From Thraustochytrium sp. TN22 (taxonomy: Eukaryota > Sar > Bigyra > Thraustochytrida > Thraustochytriidae), in assembly GCA_013306675.1 (NCBI GenBank), contig JABLUY010000012.1, positions 236,697 through 300,696 of the forward strand: a stretch of 64,000 nucleotides of DNA. The letters run 5' to 3'. Position numbers and translations under genes: made by a program. Under the pieces are notes generated by a model, which worked only from the letters and a program-made list of their open reading frames with translations, did not search any database and was not told where the DNA came from. Numbering within the stretch: position 1 is the stretch's first letter; every line of letters starts with the position of its first letter. This document shows positions 20,613 through 29,800 of this stretch, piece after piece.

Positions 20613-21414
20613 TCTAGCTGGTAGCGAGTCCCGCGCGAGAACTGCTGGCAGCTTTCAGTGCGCAGGCATGCGCAGCCACGCCGTCCAGGTCCGAGCCTGT
20701 GCGTGAGTCCTCGCCAAGTTGAAGACGGCGTGCCTCTTCCGAGCGCGCCGAGCGGGTCCCCGATGCTGGAGAGCGCGCCGCAACCTCCAGCGACGGCGGC
20801 GCGCGCCTGGCGCGCCTGGCGTGGTGCGAGGTGCCGACGCTCCGCCCGGCTCCGCCCGCCGCTGTTGCCGCTCCGGCGCCGGCGCCTTTGGGCGCCTTTG
20901 GCCGGCGCTTGCGGTTCTGCTTCTGGTCGCCGCCGGCGGCCGCGTCGCGCGTGTCCTCGACGCGCCGCGTACTCCAGCAGAAGGCTCGTACTACATGTAG
21001 TCGCGCACCAAAGTGGTAAACGGGGTGCACGGCCCAAGTTGCCAGTGCCAGTGCCAGTGCAGTGCATTGCCTGTGCAACGTAGTAGGGACTCGGTGAGTC
21101 GGCGATGCCGAGCCCGAGGCCACAATCAGGTCGCCGTGATCAAGGTCGTCATGATCAAGGTTGTGACGATCGCGCAGCCCGGAAAGACGACCAATGTTGT
21201 GGCAGTACGACCCCATGGACTTTGGGAACAAGAACGACGGAGGCGGCAGATGCTCGAAAAGCTCCGCAGCCTGAGCGCGCGTGAGCCTGAGCTCAAGTGC
21301 GCCTCTTTTTCATGATAAGCGGTCTCTGCGGGCCAATGGCGAGGCCGCCTCTGGTAGGCTTGCGACCGTACCTGTGCCACGGTACTGGTACCCCTTTGGG
21401 AAAGTTTTTACAGC
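20613..21414. other. spacer between array copies 2 and 3
   Basis: No gene is seen. It is homologous along its length to the spacer at 26008-26847. Shared blocks include CGCGCGAGAACTGC with a following CTTTCAGTGCGCAG near the copy starts, a CTCCGCCCG-rich block, and a block near the downstream gene's 3' end reading GATCGCGCAGCCCGGAAAGA. It likely contains the copy 2 promoter. Confidence 0.6.
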
Positions 21415-24400
21415 TTAGGACTCTTTGGATTTCCTCGACAAGGCAACTTTGGCGAGGTGTTGCCAAAATGATTGTGTCGATGTGACGAGGGTAGCGGATG
21501 CCTCGAGGACGAAAACGACAGCGACGAGCGCCTTGACGCCCGTGTCATCGAGTGTGCCAGCGCTGTGGGCCAGACCAATCCAACCGAGACACGAAAGAAG
21601 CATCAGGGAGACAACAGCCAGAGCGTTGTTGGAGTCGTCTGCATATGGACAAAGCTTGTCCGTGATGGCCGTAAAGAGCGTGCTGCAGGCGGTGAAGAAG
21701 ACGATGCCGCCGAGTGAAGAGGTTTGGTGCGCAAGGACGAAGCAGGATGAGAGCGCAAAGCGCCGCGCCAGGTCGAAGCTTGCGAACCACTCGCGGCCAG
21801 CTCGGAAAGGCACGCGCAAAAAGCGCGTGCCGTCGAAGAACACGCTCTTGATGGTGTCGGCTCGGCGAGCCGAGGCCGTTGCCGCCTCGTGTGACTTGCC
21901 CATGCGCGCTCCCAACATGAAGAGCGCCGCCGTGCCGACCGGGAAGACGACGAACATAAGGCCCGCGTAAAGACGAGAGGCGCGCGCCCTGGGAGAGTCG
22001 AAGCCTATCGAGTAGTCGGCTCGCAGCGCGCGGTATGGGGCTGGATCCCCAGCGTAGTGCGGCATTACCTGGTACAAGAAGGTCTCGGTGAGCGTGTTGG
22101 CGATGCCAATGTAGGCGAAGAGCAGAATCTGGAGCGAGGCCCAGCAGGCAAAGCTTCCGGCCGCGAAGACGGAGCGAGCGCACGTGCGGATGCAGGAGGC
22201 CAGTGCCATCACGATGCACATGAGGGCGATTGTGACCAGAGGCAGAATGGTAATGAGCAGAAGCTCTTCCCAGTGATCCGGGCTCCAGATGCAGCCCACC
22301 TGGAGTGCGAACACAAGCATGACCACGTTGGCCTCCAGCAACGCGTACACGGAGATTGCTTCCGACCCGGGCAGGAGACCGGCCGTGATGATGAAGAGCG
22401 ATGCGAGCTGCAGAAAGGCGGTCACGATGCGCACCTTCTCTCCGTAGTGGTGCCAGACGCGCTTGAGGCGGTCTTTGAGCCCAGAGTTGACCTCGACACC
22501 GGCCGGCGCGTCCTTCGCGACCTCGGGACTCTGTGCCGCCACCTCTGCAGTCGATGCTTCCTCGGCTGATGGAAGCGGGCCGAGCGTGCCTGCGCCATCC
22601 CACGTCATTGGAAGGCAGGCCTCCTGGTCCTTGGCGTGTGTTGGGGAGGGTGGCGGCGCGCGTGGCGTTTCGGGCATCGTCAGCGAGATGCCCGCTGCGG
22701 CCTGAGGCGACGTCGCCGTTGCTGTCGCCGCCTGCCTTGTCTCGGCCCGTACGCCGGCAGGAACCGAGTCTGGCGAGACGCGGTCGTTCTTCTCAAGGTC
22801 GCCATCCGTCGATTCCGTCTTGGGTTTTTGCAAGAAGAGCTTCTTGACGGTAAGCACCGAGGGCGCTAAGACGAGGAGGACCACGACCATGGTAAGTACG
22901 CCGAGAATGGCGCGGTCGCGGCGCTCGCGCTCGGCCGTGCAGGGCACGCAGGTGCTGCCCTGCAGGCTCGCGCCGTCTTCGCAGTCGACGCAGAGCACGC
23001 CCTGGCGGTGTGGCTCACAATACTGAGCGGGCCCAGCACGTGGGTCAAAGAAGCCGCCGCGGCAGTGGCTTGGCTCGCAGGCGAGGAACTCATTGCTGCG
23101 GTTCGAGATACGCCAGTACCCATCGCGAAGCGCCACGGTCTCCAAGGTGAGTCCAGGCAGGCCGCAGTCGAGCTCGTCGACGCACTCGACCGCGGCCCCA
23201 TCGACTTCGAGCATGCCAGCTCGTGTGACGCATTGCGACACATTCGTGGCACCCGCGACCAGCGTCTCGGGAAAGTCGCCAGGACACTCGTTGCAGATTG
23301 TGTCGTCCTGCGGATGTGTATAATAGCCTCGCGCGCACCCACAGACGCCCTCGACAGCCTCTCGATCGGCGGGGCAGGCGCACTCGGCGGGCGAGGTCGC
23401 CCCGGTCCGAGACGTAAGGGCACCTGAAGGCTCGCATGGCGTACAGGCCGTCGCGTTGTCGGTTGTCGCGCTGTACGTACCGAGCGGGCACGTCGTGCAG
23501 CGGCCTGCCGCTTCGTCGAGAAAGGCGCCCTCCGGGCAGTGGCATGCAAAGACCTCTGCGGTGCCGAGACGAGCCAGCACAAAGCCCGCGTCGCAGACAC
23601 AGTCCCCGATGGTCGGCGCGAGCGGAAAGACGGGACTTGTCGCCAGCTGCGTCCTGGAAAAGGCTGGGCACGGCTGATCACAGTCGACGCCGTAGACGTC
23701 GTCCCGGACGCAGCGCTCGCAGGCGACGCCGCTGTGCAAGTCGGCCCTCTCACAGAAGCAAGTGCCAAGCAAGGACCAGTCCACGTCCTCGTCGATGATC
23801 TCATATTGCAGACCGAGGCCCAACATGAGGCGGTAGCCAGGATCGAGCGCGGCGGCCCGAGCGGCTGCAGGCTGGATGCAGGTGCCGCGGTACGAGCATG
23901 ACGAGAGGCAGTCACTTGCTGTGTTGAGCGCGAGTGTGTAGCCACCTCCAGAAAAGAACTCCTCGGACAAACCGATGGCGTCGAGATCGCCGTCGCCGTC
24001 GACGTCAAATAGCGCGTGGGTCTCGTCAAGGCCTGTTGCGAAGGTGTAGTCTCGGCCCACGAGCCTCGGGGACCCGCCCGCCACGCAGTTGTCCACCCGC
24101 AAGAGCAGCGCCAAGCCGCCCTGCAGCTTGTCCCATACGACCACATCCCGGCAGCCGTCGCGATCAGCGTCGATGAGTGCGAGTCCCGCTCTCGAGGAGA
24201 GCGAGGAGGGGCCTGCAGTGAAGCCGGTGAGTGTCATCAAGAGGTCGGCTTGCGGAAAGTAGGCTTGCTCGGCGCTGCCCGCGTTTCGAGCCCAGGACAC
24301 GCCGTTGCGATCGAGAACCAGGAGGTCGAGGAGGCCGTCGGCGTCGAGGTCCTCGAAGACGATGTGGACGGGCCCCGTCAGGCTGAGATCCCGGAAGGGG

Positions 24401-26007
24401 TCCATGGCGAGCGCATCGGGAGCGTCCGCGAACTCCGGTGCAGAGCCCCCCGCCATACCCTGACCCAGGCCTCTTCGCACGAAAATCCCCGCTGACCCGG
24501 TCCTCCAATCGTACGCTTGGTCCGTTGGGATGCCGCGGATGTAGACCAAGTCCGGATCCGCATTTTGAGGCTTGGGACGCAGGTTCACGAACGTCAAGAA
24601 CTCGTATGACTCGTTGCTGCCGTTGGCGTGGGAGAAGCCCCCGTGGGGCGAGAGTAAGACCGCAGTGCTCGGCTGCCTAGCAAAGGACATGCCAAACAGA
24701 TCGACCAAGTTGTCAACGCCGAGGTGTCTGCGACGTGGCGCCGCGTAAAAGATGTTAGAGTGTACCACGAGCACAGGCGCTCCGGTCTCTGCCAGGGTCA
24801 CCGACATGCTTCGCGGCGGGAACGGGATAGCGCCGGACCCGCCCTTGTACTTCACATTGGCATTTTCGAGGTTGACGAGCGTGCTGCTTGGGGCGCCTTG
24901 GATGGGCGCGCGCTCTGCCCGTGCGTGCACGTATGCCGCATCTCTTGGCGTGGCCGTGCTAGAGATGACCATGTCGAGAGTTTCTGGGCCGCTGAGCCTT
25001 CCGTAGGCCACCAGCCATCGGACGCCTCCTTCGAAGAAGCCGGCCAAGGTGTCGGCCCGTGACGAGGCCAACCAGCCGCTTGCGACCTTCTCCAGATATT
25101 GCATTGCGACGACACGGTATGTGCCGACATAATATGTGCCGAACTGCAAGAGGGCGTCCATGTCGCCGTCCTGATCGAGGTCAACGAAGCGAAGGAAGGC
25201 CGGCGGCGAGCTCGAGTCGAAGATGGCTTGCAGCGAGCCCGTCTCGGAGTCAGCATGGAACTGGGGACTCAGTGAGGTGCCCTTGTTGCGGTAGAGCACC
25301 AGGCCATTTTCGTCGTCTGCGATCACCACGTCCAACACGCCATCGCCGTCCACGTCCGTGGTGGCCGAGCCCTCAAAGTCCCAGGCCAGCTCAAAGACGA
25401 GGCTTTCTCTTGACCCGCGATTGACCAGCACCCTCTGACGGGTGCCTACCTCGGTGGTGTAGGTAAACACGAGATCGACCTTGCCGTCTCCGTCAACGTC
25501 CACAGGGGTGGCGCATTGCACAGATGTAAGGTAGAAGGAAACCGCTCCCCTTGCTGGGTAGACGCTCTCGCCGTTGACCACGAAGCTGGCTTCTGGTCCC
25601 GGGTTGGCGAGTACGTAGATAGATTGCTGCTCAGAGTCGCGCAGATCAATGAACACGATGTCGTCAAGTCCGCTGTCGCCCACAAGGTCCGCCAGCGCGA
25701 CGAGGAAGAGTGTCTCGACAGTTGTGCCAACGTACGCCGCAACCTCAACCGTGAGCGCTTGCAAGTCCACGTAGCCGACTTCCCCCACGTTAATCTCTCG
25801 CCCACTCACCGTCTCGGCGGCGTGTCTGCAGAAGTAGCCATCCGGCTTCTCGGTGCTCGCTAAGAACCCGGGCCGGCACTCGCCGCAGCTCCCGTCTACG
25901 AGCGACTCCCTATGTCGCTCGTCGCACGCCGTCTCCGTGGCCTCCACGCAAGCCACCAACGCCACTGGCAGCAAGAGTACGCCGAGCCATTCCAGCTGCC
26001 TTGCCAT
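21415..26007 (-). CDS. array copy 3: chimeric FG-GAP/Cys-rich multi-span membrane protein
   Basis: This 1,530-residue protein has the same architecture as copy 2 and starts with the same signal peptide. The body, from 26007 down to about 21840, matches copy 2 closely. From about 21740 to the stop it instead matches copy 4: it has SSCFVLAHQTSS, TDKLCPYADDSNNALAV and a Lys-Glu-Ser end, where copy 2 has SSCFLLAFQASR, EKIQPYADRSNN and a different tail. The last two or three membrane spans therefore come from another subtype. Differences from copy 2 within the body are clustered in a few propeller loops. The frame is fully open, so the chimera should be expressed unless regulation was lost. Confidence 0.92.
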   Translation of the reverse strand: MARQLEWLGVLLLPVALVACVEATETACDERHRESLVDGSCGECRPGFLASTEKPDGYFCRHAAETVSGREINVGEVGYVDLQALTVEVAAYVGTTVETLFLVALADLVGDSGLDDIVFIDLRDSEQQSIYVLANPGPEASFVVNGESVYPARGAVSFYLTSVQCATPVDVDGDGKVDLVFTYTTEVGTRQRVLVNRGSRESLVFELAWDFEGSATTDVDGDGVLDVVIADDENGLVLYRNKGTSLSPQFHADSETGSLQAIFDSSSPPAFLRFVDLDQDGDMDALLQFGTYYVGTYRVVAMQYLEKVASGWLASSRADTLAGFFEGGVRWLVAYGRLSGPETLDMVISSTATPRDAAYVHARAERAPIQGAPSSTLVNLENANVKYKGGSGAIPFPPRSMSVTLAETGAPVLVVHSNIFYAAPRRRHLGVDNLVDLFGMSFARQPSTAVLLSPHGGFSHANGSNESYEFLTFVNLRPKPQNADPDLVYIRGIPTDQAYDWRTGSAGIFVRRGLGQGMAGGSAPEFADAPDALAMDPFRDLSLTGPVHIVFEDLDADGLLDLLVLDRNGVSWARNAGSAEQAYFPQADLLMTLTGFTAGPSSLSSRAGLALIDADRDGCRDVVVWDKLQGGLALLLRVDNCVAGGSPRLVGRDYTFATGLDETHALFDVDGDGDLDAIGLSEEFFSGGGYTLALNTASDCLSSCSYRGTCIQPAAARAAALDPGYRLMLGLGLQYEIIDEDVDWSLLGTCFCERADLHSGVACERCVRDDVYGVDCDQPCPAFSRTQLATSPVFPLAPTIGDCVCDAGFVLARLGTAEVFACHCPEGAFLDEAAGRCTTCPLGTYSATTDNATACTPCEPSGALTSRTGATSPAECACPADREAVEGVCGCARGYYTHPQDDTICNECPGDFPETLVAGATNVSQCVTRAGMLEVDGAAVECVDELDCGLPGLTLETVALRDGYWRISNRSNEFLACEPSHCRGGFFDPRAGPAQYCEPHRQGVLCVDCEDGASLQGSTCVPCTAERERRDRAILGVLTMVVVLLVLAPSVLTVKKLFLQKPKTESTDGDLEKNDRVSPDSVPAGVRAETRQAATATATSPQAAAGISLTMPETPRAPPPSPTHAKDQEACLPMTWDGAGTLGPLPSAEEASTAEVAAQSPEVAKDAPAGVEVNSGLKDRLKRVWHHYGEKVRIVTAFLQLASLFIITAGLLPGSEAISVYALLEANVVMLVFALQVGCIWSPDHWEELLLITILPLVTIALMCIVMALASCIRTCARSVFAAGSFACWASLQILLFAYIGIANTLTETFLYQVMPHYAGDPAPYRALRADYSIGFDSPRARASRLYAGLMFVVFPVGTAALFMLGARMGKSHEAATASARRADTIKSVFFDGTRFLRVPFRAGREWFASFDLARRFALSSCFVLAHQTSSLGGIVFFTACSTLFTAITDKLCPYADDSNNALAVVSLMLLSCLGWIGLAHSAGTLDDTGVKALVAVVFVLEASATLVTSTQSFWQHLAKVALSRKSKES

Positions 26008-26847
26008 TCTAGAGCTGGTAGCTAGCTAGCTGGCTAGTCCCGCGCGAGAACTGCAGCTTTCAGTGCGCAGGCGGGTGGGTCCCCGATGCCCGAAGACGTG
26101 CGCCGCGACCTCCAGTGACGGTGGCGCGCGCCTGGCGCGCCTGGGGTGCGAGGTGCCGGCGCTCCGCCCGGCTCCGCCCGGCTCCGCCCGGCTCCGCCCG
26201 CCGCTGCTGCCGCTCCGGCGCCGACGCCGACGCCTTTGGCAGGCGCTTGCGGTTCTGGTTCTGGCCGCTGCCGGCGGCCAAGTCGTTCTCCACGCGCCGG
26301 GTACCCTCTAGCTAGAGCTAGAGTAGTAGTAGCTAGTTAGTAGTAGCTACCCGGCCGACTATCTCATCATGGACCCGGATGCGCTCTACTCGCTCTCGAG
26401 CTCGCTAGCAAGCTAGCTACTCTAACTCACAGTTAGTAGCTTGCGGGGAACGAAGGCTCGTACAACTAGGAGCAAGTGGTAGATGGAGTGTACAGCCCAA
26501 GTGGCCCGGTCAGTGTCAGGGCCAGTGCAGTGCGTTGCCACCGGTGCAATGTGGTAGGGGCTGAGGCTGCTATGTGGTAGGGGCTGAGGCTACAATCAGG
26601 TCGCCGTCATCGAGGTCGTCATGATCAAGATCGTGACGATCGCGCAGCCCGGAAAGACGATCGACGGTGTGGCAGCACGATTCCAAGGATTTTGGGATCA
26701 AGAACGACGAAGGCGACAGATGCTCGAGATGTTCTGCAGCGCGCGTGAGCTCAAGTGCACCTCTTTTTATGATAAGCTGCCTTGGCGGCCCAATGCCGAG
26801 CCTGAGCCTCTGGTAGGCTTGCGACCGTACCAGTACCATGTTGCCAC
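26008..26847. other. spacer between array copies 3 and 4
   Basis: No gene is seen. It is homologous to 20613-21414. It adds CTAG-rich clusters (26021-26038, 26307-26351, 26397-26425) and extra copies of GGCTCCGCCC near 26164-26200, absent or fewer in the sister spacer. Confidence 0.6.
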
Positions 26848-29800
26848 TTAGGACTCTTTGGGCTTTTTCGACAAGGCAGCTTTGACGAGGTATCGCCAGA
26901 ATAATTGCGTCGATGTGACGAGGGTAGCGGATGCCTCGAGGACGAAAACGACAGCGACGAGCGCCTTGACGCCCGTGTCATCGATTGTGCCGGCGCCGCG
27001 GGCCAGACCGATCCAACCGAGACATGTGAGAAGCATCAGGGAGACAACCGCCAGAGCGTTGTTGGAGTCGTTCGCATACGGACAGAGCTTGTCCGTGATG
27101 ACCGTAAGGAGCGTGCTGCAGGCGGTGAAGAAGATGATGCCACCTTGTGACGAGGTTTGGTGCGCAAGGACGAAGCAGGATGAGAGCGCAAAGCGCCGCG
27201 CCAGGTCGAAGCTTGCGAACCACTCGCGGCCAGCGCGGAAAGGTTCGCGCAAAAAGCGCGTGCCGTCGAAGAGAGCTCTCTTCAAGGCGTCTGCCTGGTG
27301 GTGAGGAGGCGCCAGCCCCCCTGCTCCATCTTGCGCCGCTCTTGCCATACGTGCCCCCAACATGAAGAGCACAGCAGTTCCGAACGGGAAGACGACGAAC
27401 ATGACGCCTGCGTACAAACGCGAGGCGCGCGCCTCGGGCGAATCAAAATCGATGGAGTAGTCGGCGCGCAGCGCGCGGTATGGAGCTGGATCCCCAGCGT
27501 AGTGCGGCATGGCCTGGTACAGAAACGTTTGCGTGAGCGTGTTGGCGATGCCGATGTAGGCGAAAAGCAGGATCTGGAGCGACACCCAGCAGGCGAAACT
27601 TGCGGCCGCGACGACCGACCTGACGTACGCGCGACAGCACAATGCCAGGACGGGCACAATGAAGAGGAGGGCAATGGTCGTAATTGGCAGAACAGTGATG
27701 AGAAGAAGCTCTTGGTTGTGATTTGGATTCCACACGCATCCGACCTGAAGCACGGAGACGAGCATGACCACGTTGGCTTCGAGCAACGCGTAGATGGACG
27801 CGGTGCCTGACCCAGGCAGAAGGTGGGTCGTGACGATGAAGAAAGACGCGAGCTGCACAAAAGCTATCACGATGCGCACCTTCTCGCCGTAATGGTGCCA
27901 CGCCTCCTTGAGGCGGGTCTCGAGGCTCGCTTCAGCATTCTCGCCGCCGTCCGACAACGCGGATATCAATTCCTTTGGCCCTTTTCTGCTGGCATCGAGC
28001 TCCGGTGCCTCTTGGACCTCGACGGGCGGGCCAAGTGTCCCAGCGCCGTCCCACGACATCGAAATGCCATCCTCTGGGTCTTGACTCGAACGCAAGAGCA
28101 CCGGCGAAGCGTTCGTAGCGTCGTGCACTGGCGTTGCCCCTGCCGACTGGGCCTCTGCACGGTCTGATGGTGGGCGCGTCTCACCTGACGTGGAAATGCC
28201 ATCCTCTTGGTCTTGACTCAAAGATGTCGAAGGCAACAGCTCGGGCGAAGAGCTCGCAGCGTCTTGCACTGGGTTTGGCCCTGCCGACTGAGTCTCTGCG
28301 CGGTCTGATGGTTGGCTCGTATCATGTGGAAGGCTCGTCTCATATGCCTCCTGGTTCTCTTCGACGTCGCGGCCCTCGTCCGTACGCTTGGGCTCGCGAA
28401 AAAGCATCCTCACGGTCCACGCGAAGGGTGCGACCATAAGAAGAGCCACAATAACGGTCAGTACGATGAGAACCGCGCGGTCGCGGCGTTCACGTTCGCT
28501 CGTGCAGTCCGTACACGTTGTGCCTTGGAGACTATGCCCGTCCGTGCACTCAACGCAGAGCACGCCCTGCCGATGCGTCTCACAGTACTGCGCAGCCTGC
28601 GCCGCCGCGCTCTTCTCGAAGCTGCCGCCGCGGCAGTGGCCCGGGGCGCAAGCGAGGAAATTGTCGCTGTGGTTCGAGATTCGCCAGTATCCCTCGCGCA
28701 GCGGCACCGTTGCCAACGTGAGGCCTGGCTCGCGGCAGTCGAGCTCCTCGGCGCACTCGACGGCGGTCCCGTTGACTTCGAGCATGCCAGGCCGTGAGAC
28801 GCAGAGTGCCACGCTCGTAGCGCCCGCGGCTAGCGTCTCGGGAAACTCGCCCGGACATTCGTTGCAGATCGTGTCGTCCTCCGGGTGCGTGTAGAAGCCA
28901 GTGGCGCAGCCGCAGACGCCCTCGACGGCCTCGCGATTGCCTGGGCAGGCGCATTCGGTTGCCGAGGTGGCGCCTGTACGAGGCGTGAGTGCGCCTAAAG
29001 GCTCGCATGGCGCACAGGCCGTCGCGTTGCTCGACTCCGAGCTGTACGAGCCGAGCGGGCACGCGGTGCAGCGGCCAGCTTCCTCGTCGAGGTAGGCCCC
29101 CTTCGGGCAAAGGCAGGCGAAGGACTCCGCAGAGCCCAGGCGAGTCAACACAAATCCTTCGTCGCAAAGGCAGTCTTGAATACTCGAGCCGCGTGGGTAG
29201 ACCGGCGCTGCGTCCATCGCCGTCCGAGAGAAGGCCGGGCACAAATGGTCGCAGTCGATGCCATAAAGGTCATCCCTGGCACAGCGCTCGCACGCCACGC
29301 CAGCGTGCTGGTCCGCGTCGTTGCAGTAGCAGGTGCCTAAAGCGGACCAGTCGACCTCGCTATCCGAGATTGGAAATCCGAGGCCAAGGCCCAACATGAG
29401 ACGGTATCCGTCGGCAAGCTGGCTGAATTGAGCAGACACGGGCTGGATGCAAGTGCCTCGGTGCGAGCATGCCGACAGGCAGTCGCTCGCCGTATTGAGC
29501 GCCAACGAATAGCCGCCAAACGCTACGAAGGAGTCGGACATGCCGATCGCGTCGAGATCACCATCACCGTCAACATCAAAGAGCACGTGCGTCTCCTCCA
29601 GCCCTGTCTCGAAGGTGTAATTTCGGACCTGGAAACTCGGGCGTGCACCCTCTGTGCAGCCACCTTCACGTAGGAGGAGCGCTAGGCCGCCTTGCAGCTT
29701 GTCCCAGACGACAACGTCTCTGCAGCCGTTGCGATCCGCGTCGACGAGAGCAAGCCCTGCCTTGTTGGAGAGCGAGGATGGACTTGAAGCGAACTCAATA

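Larger units (their letters stand above)
16370..27220 (-). repeat. direct tandem duplication, two units of about 5.4 kb
   Basis: Unit A runs from about 16370 to 21790 and unit B from about 21790 to 27220; the lengths agree within tens of bases. Each holds a copy-2-type gene body, its 5' spacer (802 or 840 bp, clearly homologous) and a copy-4-type 3' gene end. The junctions lie inside a stretch that is nearly identical in copies 2, 3 and 4, at about 16321-16420, 21740-21840 and 27176-27270. This is the product expected from a single unequal crossover within the 3' coding region. Boundaries are read by eye. Confidence 0.8.
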
